This document shows, piece by piece, positions 31,309-40,356 of a stretch of DNA of 64,000 nt. A model generated the notes under the pieces. That model saw nothing but the letters and a program-made list of their open reading frames with translations, was not told the origin of the DNA and did not search any database. The stretch covers positions 1 to 64,000 of the forward strand of contig CAJFNF010000001.1 of assembly GCA_904394215.1 (NCBI GenBank), in the 5' to 3' direction. Within the stretch, counting starts at the first letter, position 1. Each line of letters starts with the position of its first letter. A program made the position numbers and the translations under genes. The stretch comes from an uncultured Faecalibacterium sp. GTDB taxonomy: Bacteria; Bacillota; Clostridia; Oscillospirales; Ruminococcaceae.

Positions 31309-32239
31309 CAAGCAGCCTGTACTGGCTGTGGTAGGGCCAACCGCCACCGGCAAAACGGCCCTGGGGGTTGCTCTGGCCCTCCGTTTCGGGGGAGAGGTCA
31401 TCAGCGCAGACTCCATGCAAATTTACAAAGGGCTGGACATCGGCACCGCCAAAGTCACCCCCGAGGAGACCCAAGGGGTGCCTCACCACTGCGTGGATCT
31501 TCTGCCGCCTGAGACTGGATTCAGTGTGGCAGATTTCACCGCTCTGGCAGGCCGCCTGGTCAAGGAAATCAGCGCCAGGGGACACCTGCCCGTTCTGGTG
31601 GGCGGAACCGGCCTCTATGTCCAGAGTTTCCTCAATGGCGTCCGCTTTGCCGAGGAAAAAGCCCCCGACGGCCTGCGGGAAGCACTGGCTGCGGAAATGG
31701 CAGTCAGAGGCCCGGAAGCCATGTACGCTGAGCTCCAGGCCGCCGACCCGGAGGCGGCTGCCGCCATTCATCCCAACAATCACGTGCGTGTCCTGCGGGC
31801 TCTGGAGCACTACCGCGCCACAGGGCGCCGCCTCAGCCAGCAGAAGGCAGATTCTCTGCCCCCCGAACAGCCTTACCGTTCTTTGCTGCTGGGCCTCGAC
31901 TTTGCAGATCGATCGGTTTTGTACCGCCGGATCGATGCCCGTGTGGATCGGATGATGGAGCACGGCCTGCTGGAGGAAGCCCGGATGGTGTATGAGCACC
32001 GTCAGAGCTACCGCACCGCGGCCCAGGCCATTGGATACAAAGAGTTTTTCCCCTATTTTGCAGGGGAAGCTGCGCTGGAAAGCTGTGTCGCACAGCTGAA
32101 ACAGTCTTCCCGCCGCTATGCCAAGCGGCAGCTGACCTGGTTCCGCCATATGGACGGCATGGTCTGGCTGCAGGCTGACGCGCCGGATCTGCTGGATCAG
32201 GCCGCCGGCCTGGCAGCTGCATTTCTGGAAAAGAGGTGA
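31292..32239 (+). CDS. miaA: tRNA dimethylallyltransferase MiaA
   Basis: The 315-residue enzyme transfers an isoprenyl group to adenosine 37 of tRNAs reading U-starting codons, the substrate for MiaB. The P-loop GPTATGKTALG lies near residues 15-25, followed by the catalytic ISADSMQIYKGLDIGTAK and VGGTGLYVQ. TTG at 31292 is the best start, inside the end of mutL, with AAAGGAG somewhat far upstream (13 bases). It shares a TGATG-type junction with the next gene. The order mutS-mutL-miaA is widely conserved. Confidence 0.95.
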   Translation: MAELNDKQPVLAVVGPTATGKTALGVALALRFGGEVISADSMQIYKGLDIGTAKVTPEETQGVPHHCVDLLPPETGFSVADFTALAGRLVKEISARGHLPVLVGGTGLYVQSFLNGVRFAEEKAPDGLREALAAEMAVRGPEAMYAELQAADPEAAAAIHPNNHVRVLRALEHYRATGRRLSQQKADSLPPEQPYRSLLLGLDFADRSVLYRRIDARVDRMMEHGLLEEARMVYEHRQSYRTAAQAIGYKEFFPYFAGEAALESCVAQLKQSSRRYAKRQLTWFRHMDGMVWLQADAPDLLDQAAGLAAAFLEKR

Positions 32240-32247
32240 TGCCGGGG

Positions 32248-33612
32248 ATGAGAAAAGATACAGAAAAAGTGTCTCCCCGGAGTGTGTTGACCGTTCTGGG
32301 CGGCATCGTCGTTGTTCTGCTGCTGATTGCGCTGTGTTACGTGGGGTATCAGATTCTTCACCTGCTCAACCCGCCCAACACCTACGAGACCGTCCTGAGC
32401 GCCACAGTGGAGGAAAAAGTCCAAGCAGACGGCGTTCTACTGTTTAATGAGACTATGGTCCCGGGCAGCGGTGATCTGGGCTATCTGGTGGATGATGGCG
32501 CCCGGGTTTCCACCGGCACCGTGCTGGCAGAGGTCTACACCAGCCCCGACCAGAGCGGCCTCCGGGTCCAGCTGGACAGTCTCAATGAGCAGATCGATCT
32601 GCTGGAACGGGCAGAGAACGTCTCGGCCACCCAGGTGGATTCCATGATGCAGGAGCGCACCACCGCCCTCTACGATCTGCTGGACTCGGTGGATCGGGGA
32701 GAGCTGGACGCCCTGGATACCGGCAGGGAAGACTACCTGCTGGCCCAGAACAAAATTCTGGTGGTAACCGGCGAAGCAGCCGGTTTTGACTCTCAGATTG
32801 CCACCCTGCAATCTGAGGTAGACCAGATTCAGAGCCGGCTGGGCTCGCCGCTCCAGATTACTGCCCCTCTGACCGGCTATTTCGTCAGCAGCGCCAATAC
32901 GCGCCTGCTGAGCCAGCCTGCCAGCAGCATCCTGGCCATGGATATCTCCACCCTGAAAGCGTATCTGGACAGCGGCGCAGATGCCCCTCTCACCGGCTAT
33001 GCCGGCAAGATGGTGTCCGGCTTCAGCTGGACCTACTGCGGTGTCTGCTCTGCAAAGGAAGCCCAGAAGCTTCTGCGGGCCGACGGCACACCCCTGACCA
33101 AGACCATCAAAATCCGTTTCCCGGGTCAGAGCAACCAGGCCCTGGAAGGCCAGCTGACCGAGGTGACCGTTGATGAGGCATCCGGCCTGGCGCGGTTTGT
33201 GCTGACCTGCGATTCCATCACGGCTGATGTGCTGCGGTTGGGCCATGCCTCGGCCGAAATCATCGTCAATGAAACCACTGGCTTGCGGGTGCCTGCACAG
33301 GCCGTCCATTATGTTCTGGAGACCGGGGAAGAGGTCACTCCTGCCGACTCCGCTGCTTCGGCAGCGGACAGTGCCTCCAGCGGGGCACAGCTGAAAGGTG
33401 AAAATTACATTCCCGGCGTCTATGTCAAATTCGGCAACCTGGCCCGGTTCTGCCGGATCGATCCGGTGAGCGACCAGCACCCCTGGGTCACCGATGGCGA
33501 CTACATCATTGTAGAGCCCAAGGGAACAGACGGCTCCATCAGTGAAGTGCGCCTGTATGACCAGGTGATCGTGGAAGGACAAAACCTTTACGACGGCAAA
33601 CTGCTGTCCTGA
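32248..33612 (+). CDS. HlyD-like membrane-anchored protein before the division cluster
   Basis: A 454-residue protein with one N-terminal membrane anchor (about residues 13-36) and a large outside domain. It resembles periplasmic adaptor (HlyD/membrane-fusion) proteins: a lipoyl-like beta region (VEEKVQADGVLLFNETMV), a coiled-coil pair (about 105-200, LDSLNEQIDLLERAENV), then a return strand (LGSPLQITAPLTGYFV). No efflux ATPase or permease is near. ATG at 32248 is favoured by AGAGGTG at about 9 bases; ATG 32239 and GTG 32236 are alternatives overlapping miaA. It sits where ylmE/ylmG-type genes lie in other Firmicutes, so a division or envelope role is possible. Confidence 0.65.
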   Translation: MRKDTEKVSPRSVLTVLGGIVVVLLLIALCYVGYQILHLLNPPNTYETVLSATVEEKVQADGVLLFNETMVPGSGDLGYLVDDGARVSTGTVLAEVYTSPDQSGLRVQLDSLNEQIDLLERAENVSATQVDSMMQERTTALYDLLDSVDRGELDALDTGREDYLLAQNKILVVTGEAAGFDSQIATLQSEVDQIQSRLGSPLQITAPLTGYFVSSANTRLLSQPASSILAMDISTLKAYLDSGADAPLTGYAGKMVSGFSWTYCGVCSAKEAQKLLRADGTPLTKTIKIRFPGQSNQALEGQLTEVTVDEASGLARFVLTCDSITADVLRLGHASAEIIVNETTGLRVPAQAVHYVLETGEEVTPADSAASAADSASSGAQLKGENYIPGVYVKFGNLARFCRIDPVSDQHPWVTDGDYIIVEPKGTDGSISEVRLYDQVIVEGQNLYDGKLLS

Positions 33613-33668
33613 CGGCAGCATGTACCCATAAGTTGCACAATCTCCTCTCAGTTTTATGCCGGGATACC

Positions 33669-33697
33669 TTGACATCCGGAACAAAAAAACAGATAAT
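33669..33697 (+). promoter_or_regulatory. Promoter of the sepF-ylmH-divIVA cluster
   Basis: Perfect TTGACA (33669-33674) and GATAAT (33692-33697) with 17 bases between, about 100 bases before sepF. Confidence 0.75.
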
Positions 33698-33795
33698 ATA
33701 AAAAGCTATTCTTTTTTGCTTGTCTTGCTGCGCAGGACGGCGGCGCCTTTTGCGTGCGAATGGCATCTGCATAGCAGATGAAAGGAGCGGTATCG

Positions 33796-34260
33796 ATGTC
33801 TTTTATGGAAAATATCAAAAAAGGACTTTTCGGCGAGGATGATGGTTATGATGACCAGTACATTGACGATGGGCCCCAGATGGTGAACAACAACAGTGGC
33901 TTCGGCTCGTCGGATTCCTACGATGACGACAGCACCGACAGCACCTCCAAAGGGAGCAACCGCGTGGTCAACATCAATGCGACCACTCAGCTCAAGGTGG
34001 TACTGGTCAAGCCCGAGCGTTTTGAGGATGCAAGCACCATCGCAGACCACCTCAACAACAAGCGCACCGTTGTGCTGAACCTCGAATCCACCAACAAGGA
34101 AGTTTCCCGCCGTCTGGTTGATTTCCTGTCCGGCGTGGCCTATGCCAACAACGGTCAGATCAAGCGGGTTGCCAACAGCACCTTTATTATTACGCCCTAC
34201 AACGTGGATATTATGGGCGATCTGCTGGACGAGCTGGAGAACAATGGCGCGTTCTATTGA
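33796..34260 (+). CDS. sepF: Cell division protein SepF
   Basis: The 154-residue FtsZ partner aligns and anchors FtsZ filaments at mid-cell. The N-terminus MSFMENIKKGLFG is the amphipathic membrane-binding helix. An acidic, asparagine/serine-rich linker (about 15-60) leads to the DUF552 core (LKVVLVKPERFEDASTIADHL, NLESTNKEVSRRLVDFLSG). AAAGGAG precedes the ATG. The ylmH start lies inside its 3' end. Confidence 0.95.
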   Translation: MSFMENIKKGLFGEDDGYDDQYIDDGPQMVNNNSGFGSSDSYDDDSTDSTSKGSNRVVNINATTQLKVVLVKPERFEDASTIADHLNNKRTVVLNLESTNKEVSRRLVDFLSGVAYANNGQIKRVANSTFIITPYNVDIMGDLLDELENNGAFY

Positions 34261-35065
34261 TGAATCTGCTGCCCGGAATCCAGTGCGGGGATTTATTCCG
34301 CCCCAAAATGACAAAGAACGCTTTCTGATGCGCCACATGGAGGACTTGGCCCGTACGGCCCAGGCCCGCGGCATTCCCAAATATTCCTCCTTTCTCAGTG
34401 ACAGGGAGCAGGTCCTTGCCAAAGCCGCTTTGGCAAAGGCCGGCTGTGCCTGCTGGCATCTGGACGGCGGTTATCCTGACGCAGAGCGTCAGCTGGTGGC
34501 CATTGAACCAGAGGACAGCTGGACAGACAGCCCTTTGACCTGTGTACGCCTGGAATGCAGGACAGCCCCCGGGGCGGACCTGCCTGCCCACAAAGACTAT
34601 CTGGGCAGCCTGATGGGCCTGGCGCTGCGGCGGGAAGCGCTGGGAGACATTGTTCTCCCCAGCGCTGCACCGGGCACTGCCTATGTGTTTGCATTGGAGC
34701 CGGCGGCCCGGCTGATCTGCGAGGAATTGTGTCAGGTCGGCCGTGCGGAGGTCAGCTGCTTCATCCAGTCTTTGGAGGAGCTGCCGGATCTTTCGCCGGG
34801 AGAACGGGTGATCCGGACAGCGGCTGTATCGTCCCTGCGCCTGGACGCAGTGCTGGCTGCCATGCTGCACTGCAGCCGTGGTGCTGCGGCCGCTCTGATT
34901 GAGGCAGGGCGGGTGGAGATCAACCATTTGCCCACCGAGAACGTTCACGCCCCAGTCTATGAGGGAGATATCTTTACCGTGCGGGGCAAGGGGCGTTTTG
35001 CCCTGACCTCTCTCCCGGGAAAAACCAAAAAAGACCGGCAAATCGTTGCCTTCTTCCAGTATTAG
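34244..35065 (+). CDS. YlmH-family S4-domain RNA-binding protein
   Basis: A 273-residue protein of the YlmH family. Its C-terminal S4 domain (SSLRLDAVLAAMLHCSRGAAAALIEAGRVEIN, about 195-235) binds RNA; recent work in Bacillus ties YlmH to ribosome-associated quality control. The N-terminal half (DKERFLMRHMEDLARTA, and KDYLGSLMGLALRREALGD) is the family's own domain. ATG at 34244 overlaps sepF by 17 bases with a short-spaced GGAGA; no better start is seen before the conserved part. It lies in the usual sepF-ylmH-divIVA order. Confidence 0.88.
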   Translation: MARSIDESAARNPVRGFIPPQNDKERFLMRHMEDLARTAQARGIPKYSSFLSDREQVLAKAALAKAGCACWHLDGGYPDAERQLVAIEPEDSWTDSPLTCVRLECRTAPGADLPAHKDYLGSLMGLALRREALGDIVLPSAAPGTAYVFALEPAARLICEELCQVGRAEVSCFIQSLEELPDLSPGERVIRTAAVSSLRLDAVLAAMLHCSRGAAAALIEAGRVEINHLPTENVHAPVYEGDIFTVRGKGRFALTSLPGKTKKDRQIVAFFQY

Positions 35066-35090
35066 TTGTAAATGACAGGAGGATATCAGT

Positions 35091-35852
35091 ATGCTGACAT
35101 CGCAGGATGTGCACTCTGTCCAGTTTGAAAAGAGCTTCCGCGGCTACCGAATTGAGGAAGTGGATCATTTCCTGGACAGAATTGAGGAGCAGCTCAAGAG
35201 CAGCGCTGATGAGATCGAGCGGATGCAGCAGCAGATTCAGCAGCTGCAGGCCGACAATCAGCGGCTGGCCAAGGAAACCGAAGATTACCGCGCCGACGGT
35301 GAGATTATGAAGTCTGCCCTGATCAATGCCCAGCGGATCGGCGAGAATGTCATCCGCGAGGCCAACCAGAAGGCAGAGGAGATCATCCATAAGGCCAACA
35401 TCCGCAGCGATGACATCATCCGTGATGCCAACGATCTGCTGCAGAAGGCCACCGACCGGGCAGATGAAATCGTCCGGGAGGCCAGCGACCAGCGGATGCT
35501 GGAAGAACGGGAATATGAGCGCGTCCGTCTGGAAGTCACCCGCTTCAAAGCGGATGTGCTGAACCTGTATCGCAGCCATGTGGAATCCCTGAGCCGTCTG
35601 CCTGAGTATACGCCCGACGCACCGGCCGAGCAGTCCCAGGAAGGCGCTGCCGAGGAGACTGAGTCTCCCGCAGAGGCTCCTGCCGCTGATGCCGCAGCCG
35701 ACCAGGCCGAGGAGACCGACGCAGACCAGCAGGCTGCAGATCAGAGCGAAGACTTCTGGAACAAAGACGAGAGCCAGCTGAAGACTCCCGAACAGAAACA
35801 GCCCGCCGAGGTGGATTACTCTGCCTTCCAGGGCGTCCAGTTCAGCAAATAA
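35091..35852 (+). CDS. divIVA: DivIVA-family cell division/polarity protein
   Basis: A 253-residue coiled-coil protein that recognises curved membranes at poles and septa. The N-terminal DivIVA domain (QDVHSVQFEKSFRGYRIEEVDHFLDRI) includes the membrane-binding F and R around residues 17-18. A long coiled coil spans about 30-170. The last 80 residues are acidic, rich in Ala, Glu and Gln. AGGAGG precedes the ATG. It closes the division cluster and lies upstream of ileS, as in Bacillus. Confidence 0.95.
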   Translation: MLTSQDVHSVQFEKSFRGYRIEEVDHFLDRIEEQLKSSADEIERMQQQIQQLQADNQRLAKETEDYRADGEIMKSALINAQRIGENVIREANQKAEEIIHKANIRSDDIIRDANDLLQKATDRADEIVREASDQRMLEEREYERVRLEVTRFKADVLNLYRSHVESLSRLPEYTPDAPAEQSQEGAAEETESPAEAPAADAAADQAEETDADQQAADQSEDFWNKDESQLKTPEQKQPAEVDYSAFQGVQFSK

Positions 35853-36001
35853 CATTATATCCCCCGCGTGGTTTTACCATGCGTTGCAGCAGGGCAGGGG
35901 CGCAAGCACCTGTTCCTGCTTTTCCCATGTATCGGCTTTGCCGGTGCATCTGCGCTTTGTGCACAGAAATGAAAGAAAGAAAATTGAGGAGTGTGGAACC
36001 A

Positions 36002-38794
36002 GTGCCTAAAGCAAAATCTCAATACGACAGTACCCTGCACCTGCCCAAAACCTTGTTCGAGATGCGTGCCGGCCTTCCCAAGAAGGAGCCCGTCATGCTG
36101 GAGGATTGGAACAAGAACGATCTGTACAACCAGCTGATGAAGCACAATGAGGGCAAGCCCACCTTTGTGCTGCACGATGGCCCTCCGTACGCCAACGGCA
36201 ACATTCACATGGGCACCGCCCTGAACAAGATCATCAAGGATATCATCATCCGCGAGAAGAACATGGACGGCTACAAGGCCCCCTATATTCCCGGTTTTGA
36301 TACCCACGGCCTGCCCATCGAGCTGAAGGCCCTTTCTTCTGTCGGCGACAAGAAGAAGGATATTTCCAAGCTGGGCCTGCGTCAGATCTGCGAGAAGTTT
36401 GCCACTGAGCACATCGACATCATGAGCGATCAGTTCAAGCGTCTGGGTGTCATCGGTGACTTTGAGCATCCTTACCTGACCCTGAAGCCTGAGTTTGAGG
36501 CCCGCCAGATCGAAATCTTTGGCGAGATGGCCAAGAAGGGCTACATCTACAAGGGCCTGAAGCCTGTTTACTGGTGCCCTGAGTGCCGCACTGCTCTGGC
36601 TGAGGCTGAGATCGAATACGGCGAGGACGACTGTGACTCTATCTTCGTTCAGTTCCATGTGACCCAGGATCCCAACGGCGTGCTGGCCAAATACGGCATC
36701 CCGATGGACAAGACCTGGTTTGTGATCTGGACCACCACTACCTGGACTCTGCCCGCCAACGAGGCCATCTGCCTGAACGGCGCCCTGGAGTACTCCTTCG
36801 TCAAGTTCAATGGCGAGTACCACATCATGGCCACCGAGCTGGTAGACAGCGTCATGAAAGCCTGCAACATCACCGAGTATGAGGTGGTGGGCCAGCCGGT
36901 CATGGGCTCTGAGTTTGAGATGATGCGGTATCAGCATGTTTACCTGCCCAAAGAAGGCCTGGTGATCCTGGGCGATCACGTCACCCTGGAGAGCGGCTCT
37001 GGCTGTGTTCATACCGCCGGCGGCCACGGCGTCGACGACTTCAACGTCAGCCAGAAGTACAATGTGCCCATTACCGTTCCTGTGGACGATGGCGGCTATC
37101 TGACCGAGCTGGCCGGCAAGTATGCAGGGCAGAAGGTGTGGGATGCCAACAAGACCATCCTGGCAGACCTGACTGCAGCCGGCGTCATCCTGGGCCAGGT
37201 GCACATCAAGCACCAGTACCCCCACTGCTGGCGCTGCCACAACCCCATCATCTTCCGCGCCACCGAGCAGTGGTTCTGCTCCATTGACGCCTTCAAGGAT
37301 GAGGTCTACAAGGCCATCGACGGCGTCCAGTGGATGCCCGAGTGGGGCCATGACCGTATGTACGGCATGGTGCGTGACCGCAGCGACTGGTGCATCAGCC
37401 GTCAGCGTACCTGGGGCGTGCCCATTCCTGCCTTCTACTGCAAGAAGTGCGGCAAGTACCACATCACCGACGCCACCATCAAGGCTGTCAGCGACCTGTT
37501 CCGCAAGGAAGGCTCTGACGCCTGGTATAAGTATGACGCAGAGCAGATCATCCCGGCAGGGGAGGTCTGCGAGAACTGTGGCGGCACCGAGTGGACCAAG
37601 GACACCGACATCATGGACGTCTGGTTCGACTCCGGTTCCACCCACCGCGCTGTGCTGGAAGAGCGGCCCGAGCTGCACTTCCCCGCAGACCTGTATATGG
37701 AAGGTGCCGACCAGTTCCGCGGCTGGTTCCAGTCCAGCCTGCTGACCAGTGTTGCAAGCCGCGGCGTGGCTCCCTATAAGGCAGTTCTGTGCCATGGCTG
37801 GGTCGTGGACGAGCAGGGCAAGCAGATGCACAAGAGCGCCGGCAACGGTGTGGAGCCTTCCGAAGTCATCAAGGACTACGGCGCCGATATCATCCGTCTG
37901 TGGGTTGCTTCTTCCGATTACACGGTGGATGTCCGCGCCGGCAAGAATATCTTCAAGCAGCTGAGCGAGGCTTACCGCAAGATCCGCAACACTGCCCGCT
38001 TCATCCTGGGCAACCTGGATGGCTTTGATCCCAACACCGACATGCTGCCGCTGGATCAGCTGCAGGAGATCGATCGCTGGGCTCTAGCCGCTCTGGACGA
38101 CCTGCTGAAGGAGACCGATGCAGGCTATGCTGCCTATAACTTCAACAAGGTCTATCATGCGGTCTACAACTTCTGCGTGGTGGCCATGTCCAACTTCTAC
38201 CTGGATGTCATCAAGGACCGTCTGTACTGCACCAACGGCGCAGCCCGCCAGGCCGCTCAGACTGCCATGTATAAGATCCTGGTGACCCTGGACAAGATCA
38301 TTGCTCCCATCCTGTGCTTCACCAGCCAGGAGATCTGGGACTTCCTGCCCAAGACCGAGGGCATGAACCGCTATGTGGTGTTCGAGGATATGCCTCACGC
38401 CGGTGCCTGGGCCGCTGACGAGGCTTTCAAGGCCAAGTGGGCCAAGCTGATGGCCGTCCGCGACGAGGTCAAGAAGTCTCTGGAGATCGCCCGCAACGAC
38501 AAGAGGATCGGTGCTTCTCTGGAAGCTGCCGTCACCCTGTGCTGCAGCGACGAGGTCTACAGCCTGCTGAACAGCGTCCCCATGGACGAACTGGCCGACC
38601 TGATGATTGTCTCCCGTGTGGAGCTGGTGAAGGGCGAGGGCGGCACCGCTTCCGCCGTGGAAGGCCTGGGCATTGCCACTGACCATGCCGTGGGTGAGAA
38701 GTGCGAGCGCTGCTGGAAGTACACCGCTGACATCGGTTCTCATCCTGCTCATCCGACCCTGTGCGCACGCTGCGCCAGCGTCATCGAGGGCTGA
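36002..38794 (+). CDS. ileS: Isoleucyl-tRNA synthetase
   Basis: The 930-residue class I synthetase charges tRNA-Ile. The HIGH signature appears as PPYANGNIHMG (about 60-70), and the KMSKS loop as K-Q-M-H-K-S-A (about 606-612). The editing domain lies between. The C-terminal zinc finger shows CERCWKYTADIG and CARCASV. GTG at 36002 is chosen, with GAGGAGTG 8 bases upstream; an upstream ATG frame has no ribosome-binding site. No T-box leader is seen in the 149 bases before it, so control is probably by the upstream division operon. Confidence 0.97.
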   Translation: MPKAKSQYDSTLHLPKTLFEMRAGLPKKEPVMLEDWNKNDLYNQLMKHNEGKPTFVLHDGPPYANGNIHMGTALNKIIKDIIIREKNMDGYKAPYIPGFDTHGLPIELKALSSVGDKKKDISKLGLRQICEKFATEHIDIMSDQFKRLGVIGDFEHPYLTLKPEFEARQIEIFGEMAKKGYIYKGLKPVYWCPECRTALAEAEIEYGEDDCDSIFVQFHVTQDPNGVLAKYGIPMDKTWFVIWTTTTWTLPANEAICLNGALEYSFVKFNGEYHIMATELVDSVMKACNITEYEVVGQPVMGSEFEMMRYQHVYLPKEGLVILGDHVTLESGSGCVHTAGGHGVDDFNVSQKYNVPITVPVDDGGYLTELAGKYAGQKVWDANKTILADLTAAGVILGQVHIKHQYPHCWRCHNPIIFRATEQWFCSIDAFKDEVYKAIDGVQWMPEWGHDRMYGMVRDRSDWCISRQRTWGVPIPAFYCKKCGKYHITDATIKAVSDLFRKEGSDAWYKYDAEQIIPAGEVCENCGGTEWTKDTDIMDVWFDSGSTHRAVLEERPELHFPADLYMEGADQFRGWFQSSLLTSVASRGVAPYKAVLCHGWVVDEQGKQMHKSAGNGVEPSEVIKDYGADIIRLWVASSDYTVDVRAGKNIFKQLSEAYRKIRNTARFILGNLDGFDPNTDMLPLDQLQEIDRWALAALDDLLKETDAGYAAYNFNKVYHAVYNFCVVAMSNFYLDVIKDRLYCTNGAARQAAQTAMYKILVTLDKIIAPILCFTSQEIWDFLPKTEGMNRYVVFEDMPHAGAWAADEAFKAKWAKLMAVRDEVKKSLEIARNDKRIGASLEAAVTLCCSDEVYSLLNSVPMDELADLMIVSRVELVKGEGGTASAVEGLGIATDHAVGEKCERCWKYTADIGSHPAHPTLCARCASVIEG

Positions 38795-38827
38795 TGCTCT
38801 GGCTCTGATTTGATGGAGTAAAAATAG

Positions 38828-38873
38828 AAGGACGGCGTTCCCTCGGTACGATCTTGGGGAGCGCCGTTCTTTG
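38828..38873 (+). terminator. Terminator-like hairpin between ileS and lspA
   Basis: GACGGCGTTCCC (38831-38842) pairs with GGGGAGCGCCGTT (38856-38868) allowing G-U pairs, about 13 bp, followed by CTTTGC. The T-run is short, so read-through into lspA is likely. Confidence 0.5.
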
Positions 38874-38949
38874 CAAACGCCAAAAACTGTCAGGGCGAGG
38901 CTCGCCGCAGGGTTGCAGCGGGCCTCAGCCGTCCCACAGGAGAAATGTT

Positions 38950-39420
38950 ATGTTTGTGTTCCTGAATCTCGTCTGCATTGCCGCCCTGGTGGGCATTGAT
39001 CAGGCAATCAAGCTCTGGGCTGTTCAAAATCTGATGCCGGTGGAATCCATGCCGCTGATTCCCCATATCGTGGAGCTGCGGTTTGTCTACAATGAAGGAA
39101 TGTCCTTCAGCCTTCTCAGCGGCAAACAGGAGTTTCTGATTGCCGCCACCAGCATCGGCATGCTGGTGATCGCCTGGTGGCTGTTCACCCATTGCCGCAA
39201 CGATCAGCTGCAGCGCTGGGCCTGGGTCCTGGTTCTGGGCGGCGGCATCGGCAACCTGATCGACCGGATTGCCGAAGGCCGTGTGGTGGACTATATCAAT
39301 CTGCTGTTCATGCGTTTCGCAGTGTTCAACTTCGCCGATATCTGTGTCTGTGTCGGGATGGGCCTGTGGATTCTGGCCATCATTCTGGAAGAGCGCAGAA
39401 ATCCGGAGGGAAAGAAGTAA
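38950..39420 (+). CDS. lspA: Lipoprotein signal peptidase
   Basis: The 156-residue integral membrane aspartic protease removes signal peptides from lipidated prolipoproteins. It has four membrane segments. The catalytic aspartates lie in GGGIGNLIDRIAEGRVVDYIN and FNFADICVCVG. AGGAG lies 7 bases before the ATG at 38950. The gene is closely followed by rluD, the common lspA-rluD pair. Confidence 0.96.
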   Translation: MFVFLNLVCIAALVGIDQAIKLWAVQNLMPVESMPLIPHIVELRFVYNEGMSFSLLSGKQEFLIAATSIGMLVIAWWLFTHCRNDQLQRWAWVLVLGGGIGNLIDRIAEGRVVDYINLLFMRFAVFNFADICVCVGMGLWILAIILEERRNPEGKK

Positions 39421-39423
39421 TCC

Positions 39424-40356
39424 ATGGAACAGCGCGAATTTTCGGTGGAAGCAGAGAGCGCCGGCCAGCGGATTGACCGTTTTCTGGCCGGGGAAGACAC
39501 CGGCCTCTCCCGCAGTGCCCTGCAAAACCTGATTGCAGAGGGCCATGTGCTGGCCAACGGCAAACAGGCTGTGAAAAACCTCAAATTGAAAACCGGAGAC
39601 ACCATCCTGCTGGAGATCCCCGACGCGGCGCCCATTGCCGCCGTACCCCAGGATATTCCGCTGGACGTGGTGTATGAGGATTCCCATCTGCTGGTGGTAA
39701 ACAAGCCCAAGGGAATGGTGGTTCACCCGGCCCCGGGCAACCCGGACGGCACCCTGGTCAACGCACTGCTGTGGCACTGCCGGGGCAGCCTGTCGGGGAT
39801 CGGCGGTGAAATCCGGCCGGGCATCGTCCACCGCATTGATAAAGATACCAGCGGCCTGCTGGTGGTGGCCAAAGACGATGCCACCCATATTGGCCTGTCC
39901 CGCCAAATGGCGGAACACAGCGTCGAGCGGGCCTATCAGACGGTGGTCTATGGCGGTTTCAGTGAGGACGATGGTTTTGTGGAGAGCTATCTGGGCCGCT
40001 CCAAAACCGACCGCAAAAAGATGGCGGTATACCCTGCCGGGGAACCCCACACCAAATATGCCTATACCGGCTGGCGGGTTCTGGAACGGCTGGGGGAATT
40101 CACCCTGCTGGAATGCCGCCTGAAAACAGGGCGTACTCACCAGATCCGCGTTCATATGGCATCCATTCATCATCCGGTGGCAGGAGATGCCGTCTATGGG
40201 CCCCGGAACTGCATCACCAGCCTTCACGGCCAGTGCCTCCATGCCAAAACGCTGGGATTCATCCATCCGGCCACAGGGGAGTGGCTGTCCTTTAACAGTG
40301 AGCTGCCTGCGTACTTCACCCATTTTTTGACCTCATTAAGGAGGGGACGGACATGA
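39424..40356 (+). CDS. rluD: RluD-type 23S rRNA pseudouridine synthase
   Basis: The 310-residue synthase converts uridines of 23S rRNA to pseudouridine. An N-terminal S4 domain (GQRIDRFLAGEDTGLSRSALQNLI, about 15-38) precedes the catalytic domain with HRIDKDTSG (about 138-146), whose aspartate is the nucleophile, and the C-terminal RTHQIRVH. It starts 4 bases after lspA and overlaps the next gene by ATGA. Confidence 0.93.
   Translation: MEQREFSVEAESAGQRIDRFLAGEDTGLSRSALQNLIAEGHVLANGKQAVKNLKLKTGDTILLEIPDAAPIAAVPQDIPLDVVYEDSHLLVVNKPKGMVVHPAPGNPDGTLVNALLWHCRGSLSGIGGEIRPGIVHRIDKDTSGLLVVAKDDATHIGLSRQMAEHSVERAYQTVVYGGFSEDDGFVESYLGRSKTDRKKMAVYPAGEPHTKYAYTGWRVLERLGEFTLLECRLKTGRTHQIRVHMASIHHPVAGDAVYGPRNCITSLHGQCLHAKTLGFIHPATGEWLSFNSELPAYFTHFLTSLRRGRT

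Noticed and set aside
35855-37831. 658-codon minus-strand frame opposite ileS
   Set aside because: Antisense shadow of ileS.
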